Assembly: GCA_017431465.1 (NCBI GenBank)
Contig: JAFRLA010000021.1
Location: forward strand, 1 to 45,984
Direction of reading: 5' to 3'
Length of the DNA stretch: 45,984 nucleotides
From: Candidatus Saccharimonadota bacterium
Lineage (GTDB): Bacteria > Patescibacteriota > Saccharimonadia > Saccharimonadales > Saccharimonadaceae
Under the pieces are notes generated by a model. The model saw only the letters and a program-made list of their open reading frames with translations, was not told where the DNA came from and searched no databases. Position numbers and translations under genes: made by a program. This document shows, piece after piece, positions 25,475 through 32,807 of the stretch; the first letter of the stretch is position 1; the number at the start of each line of letters is the position of its first letter.

Positions 25475-25483
25475 ATTATACCA
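25475..25483 (-). promoter_or_regulatory. Leaderless extended -10 for the class A PBP gene
   Basis: TGgTATAAT on the minus strand, 10 nt before ATG 25464. The upstream in-frame ATG overlaps this element and is therefore unlikely to be used. Confidence 0.65.
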
Positions 25484-25504
25484 TATTTGGGACAAAAATA
25501 CTAC

Positions 25505-26785
25505 TTATTTTACGGTTGCAAAGCGGTTTTTCCCGCGCTTCAAAAGCGCCGGTTCAGATAAAATCGTAGTCTCATCGGTAATTTTTGTCGATTCAGCGGC
25601 GGATTTACCCTCAGTAACAGCGGAAATTGCCCCAGACTTTAGGAAATTCCGCGCCTCTGTTTTAGAGGCTGCCAAACCAGTCTCAACTAGCGCATCAACG
25701 ACGTTAATTCCTCGTTCTACGCTCGGGAAGGCCGTTTTCGCGGCTTCAAGGTCAGACTGGGCTAATACGGCACTTTTATCGAAAAGTTTCATAGAGAGGC
25801 TCTCTACGGCTTCTGCAGCCTCTTTCCCGTGTACTACCTCTGTTACGCCTCGCGCTAAAGCCTTCTGCGCTAGCCGTTTTTCAGGGGCTGCGGCATGGTC
25901 TGCCGAAATCTGCTCAACCACTTCACGCTCATAAACAGTATAAATTTTCAAGAGGTAGTCAACGCTCTCATCTGGCTGGTTTAGCCAAAATTGGTAAAAA
26001 TCGAAAACAGGGGTGAAATTGCCTTGGCCGTTATCAGTCGCGGCCAACCAGACCGCATTTCCCTCAGATTTTCCGAATTTACGACCAGTAACCGGGTCGA
26101 TTACAAGCGGCGTGGACCAAACATTCGCCTCGGCATTCTCAAATCGTCGGATCAGATGAATCCCGCTTGAGGCGTTGCCATACTGGTCAGCGCCACAAAT
26201 CTGCAAATCAATCCCATAATTCCGGTACAGATGCCAAAAATCATACCCCTGGATCAAGGTATAACTAAATTCAGCGTAAGAGATTCCGCTCCCGCCTTCG
26301 CCGATGCGGCTCTGGATGAACTTGCGATCTAGAAGCTGGGTCATCGAAAACGATTTACCGACATTCCGCAAAAAATCCAGATACGATATATCTTTAAACC
26401 AAGAATAATTATCAAAAACTGGCGCTTCGGCCGCATTTTCAATCCCGCTAGCCTCCGCCGCTAGCTTCCAAACTCGCTGCATCTGCTCCGCAATGCACGC
26501 TTTGTTATGTTCAATCTCCTCGATCGACTTTAACTCTCGCTCCCCATTTTCTTTCGGATCACCAATTTGGCCAGTCGCCCCGCCGACTAAGAGGTGCGGC
26601 TCATAACCATGTCGCGCAAAACACGCACACATCATCAACGCCGCGAGATTCCCAATAGTCAGAGAATCTGCCGACGGGTCTGCGCCCAGATAGAATTTGT
26701 GCGTTTGTGTGTCCAAAATTGCCGGGTCTTTTACCGTAGTTTCAGCATGAAACCCGCGCCAAAGTAATTCTTCGGATAATTTCAT
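25505..26785 (-). CDS. tyrS: Tyrosyl-tRNA synthetase
   Basis: 426 residues, class Ic synthetase charging tRNA-Tyr. The HIGH-like region is FYLGADPSADSLTIGNL (~residues 31-47), the tyrosine pocket is QGYDFWHLYRNYGIDLQICGADQYGN, and KFGKSEGNAVWL is the KMSKS loop. A C-terminal S4-like domain (GINVVDALVETGLAASKTEARNFLKSGA) binds tRNA. The start at ATG 26785 is given by minus-strand TGcTATAAT 6 nt upstream; the longer frame would run through the divergent gene. Confidence 0.97.
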   Translation of the reverse strand: MKLSEELLWRGFHAETTVKDPAILDTQTHKFYLGADPSADSLTIGNLAALMMCACFARHGYEPHLLVGGATGQIGDPKENGERELKSIEEIEHNKACIAEQMQRVWKLAAEASGIENAAEAPVFDNYSWFKDISYLDFLRNVGKSFSMTQLLDRKFIQSRIGEGGSGISYAEFSYTLIQGYDFWHLYRNYGIDLQICGADQYGNASSGIHLIRRFENAEANVWSTPLVIDPVTGRKFGKSEGNAVWLAATDNGQGNFTPVFDFYQFWLNQPDESVDYLLKIYTVYEREVVEQISADHAAAPEKRLAQKALARGVTEVVHGKEAAEAVESLSMKLFDKSAVLAQSDLEAAKTAFPSVERGINVVDALVETGLAASKTEARNFLKSGAISAVTEGKSAAESTKITDETTILSEPALLKRGKNRFATVK

Positions 26786-26791
26786 ACTATT

Positions 26792-26811
26792 ATTATAGCA
26801 CATGATATAAT
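26792..26811. promoter_or_regulatory. Palindromic bidirectional -10 promoter between tyrS and the HAD gene
   Basis: ATTATAGCACATGATATAAT: extended -10 elements on both strands share a 2-bp centre, the same 20-bp arrangement as at 871-890. The minus side is leaderless for tyrS. The plus side gives a ~17-nt leader with GGAGGACC (26821-26828) before ATG 26835. Confidence 0.75.
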
Positions 26812-26834
26812 AAAGAAAACGGAGGACCTCTAAT

Positions 26835-27602
26835 ATGAAAAAAGTACTAGCTTTCGACATCGACCAGACTTTAAACATCGCAAAAACCCCGATTCCGGAC
26901 GAAATTGCCGATGTTCTGATAAAATGCCTGGACCATTTTGCCATTTGTCCAATTTCCGGTCAAAAATTCGACCAGTTCCTGATCCAAATCGTTAACCGGT
27001 TAAAAGAACGCGGGGTAACCGATGACCAACTAAAGAATCTCCATCTTTTCGTTGCGCAAGGTACACAGTATTATCGTTACGACGGTAAAGATTGGGAACA
27101 AGTCTACAATTATCCTCTAACCGACGAGCAAGTTGCAAAGATCACGAACGCTATTGAGACTGCCGCCAGGGAACTAAATTACTGGGAAGAGGACAAGCTA
27201 AAGGAAGGCGACGAAATTATCGAAAACCGTCTCTCCCAGGTTACTTTTTCCGCTCTCGGCCAGACCGCTGGAACCGAGGAAAAATATGCTTGGGACCCAG
27301 ATTGCAAAAAGCGCGAAAAAATCGTCGCGCGCGCGAAGGAGCTCGCCCCTGAATTTGAGTACGAAATCGGCGGCACAACTTCTATCAACGCCTTCATTCC
27401 TGGTATGAATAAGGAATTTGGCATGACGCATCTCCTAGAAGAATTGAACGTCAAAAAAGAGGACATCCTCTATTTCGGTGATATGACTCAACCTGGCGGC
27501 AACGATTATCCGGTCGTCAAGATGGGAATCGACACAATCACCGTCCGCAGTCACGAAGACACCTGTTATGCTTTACAGGGCATTATTGGCGTGATAGAAT
27601 AA
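26835..27602 (+). CDS. HAD-IIB phosphatase/phosphomannomutase-like (PMM2 type)
   Basis: 255 residues. HAD motif I is LAFDIDQTLN with the nucleophile and acid Asp pair; the central cap holds DCKKREKIVARAKEL; GGTTSINAFIPGMNKEFGMTHL and FGDMTQPGGNDYPVVKMGI match motif III-IV of eukaryotic-type phosphomannomutases. It would interconvert mannose 6- and 1-phosphate for sugar-nucleotide supply, but a phosphatase of the same fold cannot be excluded. It is followed 4 nt later by tpiA, forming an operon. Confidence 0.85.
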   Translation: MKKVLAFDIDQTLNIAKTPIPDEIADVLIKCLDHFAICPISGQKFDQFLIQIVNRLKERGVTDDQLKNLHLFVAQGTQYYRYDGKDWEQVYNYPLTDEQVAKITNAIETAARELNYWEEDKLKEGDEIIENRLSQVTFSALGQTAGTEEKYAWDPDCKKREKIVARAKELAPEFEYEIGGTTSINAFIPGMNKEFGMTHLLEELNVKKEDILYFGDMTQPGGNDYPVVKMGIDTITVRSHEDTCYALQGIIGVIE

Positions 27603-27606
27603 AAGC

Positions 27607-28380
27607 ATGAAAACTTTCATCGTGGGCAACTGGAAGATGAATTTCACCGTTGGTGAATCATCCCTTTATCTACATAAATTACTAAAACGTATCAAGCCGG
27701 CCAAAAACTTAGAAATTGCCGTTGCCCCATCTACGATTGCGCTCCAGCCTCTGTCGCTGCAGACTGACCGTAAGAAAATTAAACTTGCAGCCCAAAACTT
27801 TTATTTCCGCGACTATGGAGCCTATACTGGCGAAGTCTCGATTTCACAGCTTAGAAGTCTTGTCGACTATGCTTTAGTTGGCCATTCTGAACGTCGTTAC
27901 ATTTTTCACGAAACCGACAAAGACATTCGCGAAAAAGTCGCCGCCGCGATAAGAGGCGGGATCCGTCCGATTCTCTGCATCGGCGAGACTGAAACTGAGC
28001 GCGATTTCGGCGAGACCGAGGGAGTTTTAAAAGATCAGTTATTCGGCGGGCTCCAAGACGTCTCCGAAGAAGATTTAAATAAGGTCATTGTTGCTTACGA
28101 GCCAGTTTGGGCTATTTCCAGCGTAAAAGGCGCAAAATTGGCCTCTCCAGACGACGTCCAAAAGTCCATTAATATCATCAGGAAACATCTTGCCGCCAAA
28201 TTTGGCAAGGAACGCGAGGAAAAAATCCCAGTTTTGTATGGGGGCAGTGTGAATCCTCAGAACGCCGAGGCCTACTTGACCCTAGATGACGTAAATGGGC
28301 TTTTGATCGGCGGTGCGTCCTTGATTGCAGACCAATTTGATGATATAATAGAAATCGCTAAAAAGGTAACTAATAAATGA
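27607..28380 (+). CDS. tpiA: Triosephosphate isomerase
   Basis: A 257-residue TIM barrel interconverting dihydroxyacetone phosphate and glyceraldehyde 3-phosphate. Catalytic residues are in VGNWKMN (Lys), LVGHSERR (His) and VIVAYEPVWAI (Glu). The phosphate-binding end is VLYGGSVNPQNAEAYL and LIGGASL. It overlaps the following gene by ATGA. The glyceraldehyde phosphate made by phosphoketolase would feed here. Confidence 0.98.
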   Translation: MKTFIVGNWKMNFTVGESSLYLHKLLKRIKPAKNLEIAVAPSTIALQPLSLQTDRKKIKLAAQNFYFRDYGAYTGEVSISQLRSLVDYALVGHSERRYIFHETDKDIREKVAAAIRGGIRPILCIGETETERDFGETEGVLKDQLFGGLQDVSEEDLNKVIVAYEPVWAISSVKGAKLASPDDVQKSINIIRKHLAAKFGKEREEKIPVLYGGSVNPQNAEAYLTLDDVNGLLIGGASLIADQFDDIIEIAKKVTNK

Positions 28381-29303
28381 CAAAGCAGCAGGCTCCAGCT
28401 CCAAAACCGAAGAAAGTAACGCGAAACTTGCCTTCTCGCGGTAAGTATATTGATTTTATACCACAAAATGCTAAGCCCGCGATGTCAAGGCCGAAAAAAC
28501 CGGCGAAAAAACTAGCTGAAGTCGACCAGCCGGTTAGGCCGGTTAAGCCCGTAAAACCGGCTCGACCGACAGAGCCCGACAAGCCGCTCTCGGTTCGAGT
28601 TTCCCGTACTACTGTTATTTCTACGACCAAACAGAAAGCCCCAGAAAAAGAATATCTTCCTCCAGCCAAAGAAGAGGATTTTGATGAAGATCTGCTGTCT
28701 GAGCTAGATTTTGAAGAAGAAGGCGCGCCGATTTTTACTAAGGACGAGCTCGCCGCTCTAGATAGCGCTTTTTCTCCAGAAGAGGAAGCTCCGGAAGAGA
28801 CCCCAGAAGATTTTATGTCTGAAAAGTCTGTCGATGAGTACGCCAGCGCCCTGACCGCGCTCAAAGTTACCTCGGTCGACGAGTCGCCGTTTATCTCCTC
28901 TGTTAGTGTTGACAAACGGCCGCTTTCAGAGGGTCGCCGCCTAGTGGAAGAGGACGACAATGCCGTCCCGGCCGATATCAGGGAAGAAAACTTCCATAGC
29001 CCAGTAAGAAATGTCTATACTCGTCGCCATACTCCTGAAAAAACCGGCGAGACTTACGATCCGTTGAGCCGTTCCCAGGCCCCGCGTCGTCATTCTAATG
29101 TTGAAGACATCGAGCCAAACCTTAAGAGCCTTAAATCTAGAGAATTGCGCGAGAAAGAGGCCAAAATCAGCGGTCACGATACTCGTATAGTTTCTCCAAG
29201 AGATGGCCATTCTGGCCCATTCGCCCTGGTTATTGCAATCATCTTAATGGTCATCTTCGGCGGCGTCTTTGGCGCAGTCATCTACCTTGCTTTCTTCCAA
29301 TAG
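28377..29303 (+). CDS. Tail-anchored charged protein, function unknown
   Basis: 308 residues with no family I recognise. Residues 1-~95 are Pro/Lys/Arg-rich (repeats of VKPVKPARPTEP type), ~95-150 strongly acidic, the middle polar; the last ~30 residues form one membrane helix (GPFALVIAIILMVIFGGVFGAVIYLAFF). The topology points to a cytoplasmic protein anchored at its C-terminus. Start overlaps tpiA by four bases, so it is translationally coupled to glycolysis genes, perhaps only for expression reasons. Confidence 0.75.
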   Translation: MTKQQAPAPKPKKVTRNLPSRGKYIDFIPQNAKPAMSRPKKPAKKLAEVDQPVRPVKPVKPARPTEPDKPLSVRVSRTTVISTTKQKAPEKEYLPPAKEEDFDEDLLSELDFEEEGAPIFTKDELAALDSAFSPEEEAPEETPEDFMSEKSVDEYASALTALKVTSVDESPFISSVSVDKRPLSEGRRLVEEDDNAVPADIREENFHSPVRNVYTRRHTPEKTGETYDPLSRSQAPRRHSNVEDIEPNLKSLKSRELREKEAKISGHDTRIVSPRDGHSGPFALVIAIILMVIFGGVFGAVIYLAFFQ

Positions 29304-29310
29304 GTTCAAT

Positions 29311-29332
29311 AAAAAACACCCCAGAAAGGGGT
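29311..29332 (-). terminator. Terminator of tRNA-Gly
   Basis: ACCCC-tttct-GGGGT followed by G and T6 on the minus strand, directly after the tRNA 3' end. Confidence 0.75.
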
Positions 29333-29338
29333 TGCTAT

Positions 29339-29413
29339 TGGTGCGGGTAGACAGAATCGAACTGTCATCTCGAGTTTGGAAAACTCGCATACTAACCGCT
29401 GTACTATACCCGC
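29339..29413 (-). tRNA. tRNA-Gly(UCC)
   Basis: On the minus strand: acceptor GCGGGTA pairs with TACCCGC, the anticodon arm is CGAGT-TTTCCAA-ACTCG giving anticodon TCC, the T loop is TTCGATT, and discriminator A plus CCA are encoded. It reads GGA codons and also, by wobble, GGG. Confidence 0.95.
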
Positions 29414-29486
29414 AAAAGGCCTCACGGCTAACATAATTATACCGAAAATTGCCGAAAAATCAAGGGTTGAATACGCCAAAAACTCA

Positions 29487-29495
29487 TGCTAAACT
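29487..29495 (+). promoter_or_regulatory. Leaderless -10 for the 29502 membrane protein
   Basis: TGcTAAACT ends 6 nt before ATG 29502; a degenerate hexamer but with the TG extension and the usual spacing. Confidence 0.5.
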
Positions 29496-29501
29496 AAGAA
29501 T

Positions 29502-30848
29502 ATGGATAAATTGCGAGGTAAACTTAAATCTGCCCTTAGGGGTGACAAAAATTTTAAACTTTGGCAAAAGACTATCGTTATTATTTTGCTCTTAGGCGTG
29601 GCCGTTTCTTCGGCGTTTTTGTTCTATAAACAAGCTGAAGGCATCTATTACAGGCACCTAGATTGGCATTTCGAGCTCCCGCATGAGGTTTTTTATCCGG
29701 ATACCCCGCAGACAACTTATCTTTCCGATCTCTCTGGCCATATTGAATCTGCGCTTAACACCGACATCCCGGCCTATACGATTACAAAACCGCTCTACCG
29801 TTTTGTTTTCTGGCACCTCGGCGGAATTAAGGGAATTGCGATTCTGCTCGCCGCCTTTGTCGTCGGCGCCATCTGGGCAACGAAACTACTCCTTGATTAC
29901 TATTTCCAGGGGAAAGGGAAGCGGAAGAACGGTTTTCGCTCTTGGATGTGGGCGATCATTTTGAATTTCAATATCGCGATCCACTTACCGTTTATTACCC
30001 ATAATTTCAATGTTGGGCTTCAAGAACCGAATGAATGGCATAACTCGACCTATACGATTATGAAATTCTTCGCTCTGCTTGCGATGCTCCTCTATTTCAA
30101 GATCGAAAAGACTTACCTTAAGAAAATCGAAGCGAAAAAATATATTCTCTTTACTCTACTGCTCCTGCTCGTCAACGCAGTAAAACCGAGCTTTATCATC
30201 GCGCTTGCTCCGGCCATGTTGGTATTCTTCATCATCGATTTCTTCAAAAACATTAAAAACAAGCGTGCGATTTTAAATATCATCATCTTCGGCTGTTCCG
30301 TCCTGATTTCGCTCGGCGTATTATATTACCAGAGCAAAGTCCTCTATGGCACAGGGGAAGGGAGTGACGGTAGTGGCATCGGTTTCTCGCCGTTTACTGC
30401 TTTGAGTCAGTACCATCCATACCCGGTCATCTCTATTCTTCAATCCGCCGCCTTCCCGCTATTCATTTTAATTACTAATTTCAAAACAATTATTCGCGAT
30501 CGCCGGCACTCCGTTGTTCTGGCGATGTGTGTGGTTTCGCTGGCCCTTTATCTATTTGCTATCGAAACTGGCCCGCGCGCCAGCGATGGCAACTTCGACT
30601 GGAGCTATACTTTTGCCCTGATGATGGCGTTCATTTCTACGGTCAGTATTCTCCGCGCGCGGACTCATGCCGCTCTGGAAGCTACTTATACCGAAGCTGG
30701 CGCCCAGAAGGCTCTCCCTGTTGCCGCGACCAAATCTCTCCGTAAAGAAAAAGCCTACCTCGCGGTAGCCTATACAATCCTCGCTGCGCACGTCGTCTCC
30801 GGCCTTTACTACTACGGCATCCTCCTGACCGGCGCTTCCTATAACTAA
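29502..30848 (+). CDS. Polytopic membrane protein, possibly GT-C-like
   Basis: 448 residues with about nine or ten hydrophobic segments (first ~23-42, then ~105-130, 150-165, 185-200, 215-260 paired, 270-290, 325-345, 355-375 and a final one ~425-445). The first outer loop contains charged and aromatic residues (YYRHLDWHFELPHEV). The shape resembles GT-C/EpsG-type glycosyltransferases or O-antigen polymerases, but I see no decisive motif such as DxD in the first loop. The gene ends one base before a repeated tRNA-His fragment that forms its terminator. Confidence 0.7.
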   Translation: MDKLRGKLKSALRGDKNFKLWQKTIVIILLLGVAVSSAFLFYKQAEGIYYRHLDWHFELPHEVFYPDTPQTTYLSDLSGHIESALNTDIPAYTITKPLYRFVFWHLGGIKGIAILLAAFVVGAIWATKLLLDYYFQGKGKRKNGFRSWMWAIILNFNIAIHLPFITHNFNVGLQEPNEWHNSTYTIMKFFALLAMLLYFKIEKTYLKKIEAKKYILFTLLLLLVNAVKPSFIIALAPAMLVFFIIDFFKNIKNKRAILNIIIFGCSVLISLGVLYYQSKVLYGTGEGSDGSGIGFSPFTALSQYHPYPVISILQSAAFPLFILITNFKTIIRDRRHSVVLAMCVVSLALYLFAIETGPRASDGNFDWSYTFALMMAFISTVSILRARTHAALEATYTEAGAQKALPVAATKSLRKEKAYLAVAYTILAAHVVSGLYYYGILLTGASYN

Positions 30849-30877
30849 TGGGGCGGGTTACTGGAATCGAACCAGCG
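30847..30877 (-). repeat. Duplicated 3' end of tRNA-His
   Basis: A 31-nt segment identical to 30926-30956, covering CCA, acceptor 3' strand and T arm of the intact tRNA-His next to it. No 5' portion accompanies it. It starts right at the stop codon of the membrane-protein gene. Confidence 0.95.
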
Positions 30878-30912
30878 TTTACCCCTTGGGACGTTCCGCT
30901 GGTTCGATTTTT
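30866..30912 (+). terminator. Terminator built from the tRNA-His T-arm copy
   Basis: ATCGAACCAGCG (30866-30877, tRNA T arm) pairs perfectly with CGCTGGTTCGAT (30897-30908), followed by T5. The 19-nt loop sits between. It would end transcription of the 29502 gene before it runs antisense into tRNA-His. Confidence 0.75.
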
Positions 30913-30927
30913 CTCAAAGCAACGAAA

Positions 30928-31005
30928 TGGGGCGGGTTACTGGAATCGAACCAGCGACCTTCTGGACCACAATCAGACGCTCTAACCAACTGAGCTAAAC
31001 CCGCC
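30928..31005 (-). tRNA. tRNA-His(GUG)
   Basis: On the minus strand: acceptor GCGGGTT pairs with AACCCGC, with the His-specific extra G at -1 (31005) opposite C73 (30931) and an encoded CCA. The anticodon loop TTGTGGT gives anticodon GTG; the closing 31-39 pair is an A-C mismatch. D arm TAGCTCAGTTGGTTAGAGC and T loop TTCGATT are standard. Confidence 0.97.
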
Positions 31006-31059
31006 ATAAATAATAAGGTGCCCCTAAATTATACCACACTCCTAGAAAACAGGGAAGAC

Positions 31060-31455
31060 CTATTTTAGTCGCACGCCTGCCGAACGCCGTGTCGGCGGCG
31101 CAATCGGCCGCGGCGACGAGGCTAGCGAAGCCGGCGCAGCTGGTTGTATTGAGCCCCCTGTATTCGCCCCTACTGCCATTTGTCTTGCCGCGCTGGAACC
31201 TTCGATCTTTCCGGTCCGCGGCACATATTTTCGCGCACGCTCAACCCCGTAAGCGCTGCTCAAAATCCGCGAGTTATTATATCCGCGCACAAACTTCCGA
31301 TTCTCGTCAACAGACCGCCGCTCGGCAAAACTCTCCGTACTAGCTGCCCCAAAATTCGCCCCATTTTGCGAAGCTGCGTACCCCGAAGTATGAAAGACCT
31401 TCGATTTATCTCGCACATTCATCAGTCGGTTCGTCAACTTCAATTTGTCAACCAT
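31060..31455 (-). CDS. Small basic protein, function unknown
   Basis: 131 residues, rich in Arg, Ala, Ser and Pro, with no signal peptide or membrane segment. The middle (ERRSVDENRKFVRGYNNSRILSSAYGVERARKYVPRTG) is basic; the end is low-complexity (AAPASLASSPRPIAPPTRRSAG). ATG 31455 is chosen because minus-strand TGtTATAAT (31462-31470) ends 6 nt away. Probably disordered or nucleic-acid-binding, but nothing decides this. The promoter is the main evidence that it is real. Confidence 0.6.
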   Translation of the reverse strand: MVDKLKLTNRLMNVRDKSKVFHTSGYAASQNGANFGAASTESFAERRSVDENRKFVRGYNNSRILSSAYGVERARKYVPRTGKIEGSSAARQMAVGANTGGSIQPAAPASLASSPRPIAPPTRRSAGVRLK

Positions 31456-31505
31456 AACCTGATTATAACACACTTGGACAGCGCGAAGAACTTATGTTAA
31501 TGCTA

Positions 31506-31534
31506 TTGACAAATTAGCAAAAGTGTGATACAAT
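31506..31534 (+). promoter_or_regulatory. Full promoter of the 31616 gene
   Basis: TTGACA (31506-31511), 17-bp spacer and TACAAT (31529-31534) with TG one base before. The block from -35 to just past -10 closely resembles the promoter at 32573-32601 (shared TTAGCAAA and AGTGTG). Confidence 0.8.
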
Positions 31535-31540
31535 GGAACA

Positions 31541-31560
31541 TACAATCGTATGGAGGAGCG
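31541..31560 (+). repeat. 5' arm of the UTR-UTR inverted repeat around the 31616 gene
   Basis: TACAATCGTATGGAGGAGCG. Its first 11 nt are perfectly complementary to 32428-32438 after the gene, and pairing continues to 32417 with a 2-nt bulge and two mismatches. Confidence 0.85.
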
Positions 31561-31575
31561 TGCAGCGCTCTTTTT
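31556..31575 (+). terminator. Attenuator-like hairpin in the 31616 leader
   Basis: GAGCG-tgcag-CGCTC followed by T5G, about 20 nt into the transcript and 40 nt before the start codon. The segment GGAGCG...TTTTTGTAAC is shared with the leader of the 5451 gene. Confidence 0.65.
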
Positions 31576-31602
31576 GTAACTATTAGTACTTTAAAAAACA
31601 AC

Positions 31603-31613
31603 AGGAGGTGATC
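31603..31613 (+). promoter_or_regulatory. Extended Shine-Dalgarno with inverted copy after the stop codon
   Basis: AGGAGGTGATC, three bases before ATG 31616, complements 11 nt of the bacterial 16S rRNA 3' tail. The exact reverse complement GATCACCTCCT is at 32397-32407, beginning inside the gene's own stop codon. Confidence 0.9.
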
Positions 31614-31615
31614 TT

Positions 31616-32398
31616 ATGAAGAAAAGATCAAGCGTCTTTGCCGACGCCACTCTCAATGTAACCGGCTTGAATAATCTAAGGGCCGGCAGTGTCCGTGAAG
31701 CAAATGCTGACGAACTCGGTCCGGATGAGCTCGTCAGCGTTGACGAGATGGAAGACGAGTTTGTCGACGTTGGCGACACGGAAAGCGAAGAGTCTGTTAG
31801 TACAGACAGCGCCGAAGATTCTAAGGCAGATGATACCGCAGACAAGATTGCAGACGAGGTAGTTGCTGAAGTCCAGGCTGAGACAGCCGAGAGCGTGCAG
31901 AACCTCGAGAAAGGCAATTCGCAACCTGTCAAAAAACAGGAGGAGAAAGGGGGCGGTACTATGAGAAAGTACCCGATCTCATTTTATGATAACATCCGCG
32001 ATCAGGCCTATGCCGCGGTCAACGATGGGAAACTGTCCGAAGAGTTAGAGGGATTTGTTATGGACATCATCCGTAGCTATCCCAAGGTCCGCGCTCAGGC
32101 TGCCGACTGGATTGATGCCTATGAGGCAGAAAACACAGTTCCGGATTATGGCTGGCGCTACAAGGCCAAAGGTATACTCGACGGAGCAACGTTCGACTCT
32201 AAGGACGAGGCTGAGAAAGAGGCTAAAGACTTCATCGGCCTCGGACATACATTCGAGGAGCTGTTCGTTGCGACTCCGTTCTACAAGAACGCGGATGGCG
32301 GCTTTGGTGAGCCTATCCCTGAGGATTCTCGTCACTGGGAGCTCATTATGGACCAGATAGAGTTAGCAAGCGGTCAACAGAGTGCCAGTGTTGACTGA
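31616..32398 (+). CDS. Uncharacterised acidic protein flanked by complementary UTRs
   Basis: 260 residues, no recognised family. Residues 1-~35 are polar, ~35-100 a strongly acidic, Ser/Glu/Asp-rich, Val/Ala-spaced stretch that looks disordered, ~100-115 Lys/Gly-rich. The rest (from MRKYPISFYDNIRDQAY) is a folded-looking domain with helices (GFVMDIIRSYPKVRAQAADWIDAYE) and aromatic residues. A second ATG (31961, Met116) follows an internal purine-rich AGGAGG, so the C-terminal domain might also be made alone. No signal peptide. Codon use (CTG, CAG, GAG) departs from housekeeping neighbours. The leader, long Shine-Dalgarno and its matched 3' copy make expression control the most striking feature. 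Confidence 0.78.
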   Translation: MKKRSSVFADATLNVTGLNNLRAGSVREANADELGPDELVSVDEMEDEFVDVGDTESEESVSTDSAEDSKADDTADKIADEVVAEVQAETAESVQNLEKGNSQPVKKQEEKGGGTMRKYPISFYDNIRDQAYAAVNDGKLSEELEGFVMDIIRSYPKVRAQAADWIDAYEAENTVPDYGWRYKAKGILDGATFDSKDEAEKEAKDFIGLGHTFEELFVATPFYKNADGGFGEPIPEDSRHWELIMDQIELASGQQSASVD

Positions 32399-32407
32399 TC
32401 ACCTCCT
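32397..32407 (+). repeat. Anti-Shine-Dalgarno-like copy at the stop codon
   Basis: GATCACCTCCT equals the conserved 3' tail of 16S rRNA and is the perfect complement of this gene's own Shine-Dalgarno (31603-31613). Confidence 0.9.
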
Positions 32408-32416
32408 AGCGGGAGT

Positions 32417-32438
32417 CGCTCCCGCATATACGATTGTA
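32417..32438 (+). repeat. 3' arm of the UTR-UTR inverted repeat
   Basis: Complementary to 31541-31560 (11 perfect pairs, then 8 of 10 after a small bulge). Its 5' part also belongs to a local hairpin GCGGGAG-tc...GCTCCCGC (32409-32425), so local and long-range pairings exclude one another. Confidence 0.85.
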
Positions 32439-32463
32439 CCCCGGGCTTCATGCCCGGGGTTTT
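32439..32463 (+). terminator. Terminator of the 31616 gene
   Basis: CCCCGGGC-ttcat-GCCCGGGG followed by T4; an 8-bp GC stem. Confidence 0.9.
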
Positions 32464-32572
32464 GCATTGCCGATATTATAGAATAAAACATCAAAAATGA
32501 CAAAACAGAGAAAACGCTTATGCTCGGGAAAATCCACCCCAAGAAAATAAGCACAAAAACATTATATTGCTA

Positions 32573-32601
32573 TTGACTTTTTTAGCAAAGTGTGCTATAA
32601 T
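32573..32601 (+). promoter_or_regulatory. Full promoter of the 32808-34921 operon
   Basis: TTGACT, 17-bp spacer, TATAAT with TGc. The spacer and flanks (TTAGCAAA, GTGTG) match the 31506 promoter, showing common descent or common regulation. Confidence 0.8.
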
Positions 32602-32807
32602 GGAATTAGTCTATGCAATTGGGAGGAAATAGCCTAATTCCGCATCAGACGACCATTAAAATCAGATCATCTCAGGTACAATTTGTACCTGATTTTGTGT
32701 ATTGCGCTTTTATCTTTTTTCTCAGGGAAGGCGTAGTGCACCTTCTCTGTTTTATATATGAAACTATAGTTTTCCGATAGATAAAACACAAACGAGGAGG
32801 TGTTACT
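32602..32807 (+). promoter_or_regulatory. ~200-nt structured leader of the 32808 operon
   Basis: The gap between 32399 and 32807 holds the upstream terminator, the promoter and this leader. The leader has three inverted repeats: GGAATTAG/CTAATTCC (32602-32641) with an internal GGGAGGAAAT, TCAGGTAC/GTACCTGA followed by TTTT (32672-32697), and CAGGGAAGG/CCTTCTCTG followed by TTTT (32723-32754). The last two are terminator-shaped. An ORF from ATG 32613 to 32780 runs through them but is probably fortuitous. A Shine-Dalgarno GAGGAGGTG ends the leader. Confidence 0.6.

Noticed and set aside
28370-28960. 196-codon minus-strand ORF, Ser-rich
   Set aside because: Antisense of the acidic/proline-rich coding region of the 28377 gene, which gives long Ser/Gly frames by composition.
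32613-32780. ORF of ~55 codons starting near the expected transcript start of the 32808 operon
   Set aside because: It runs through two terminator-like hairpins, its peptide has no recognisable features, and the frame is open mainly because the region is AT-rich; kept only as a note on the leader.
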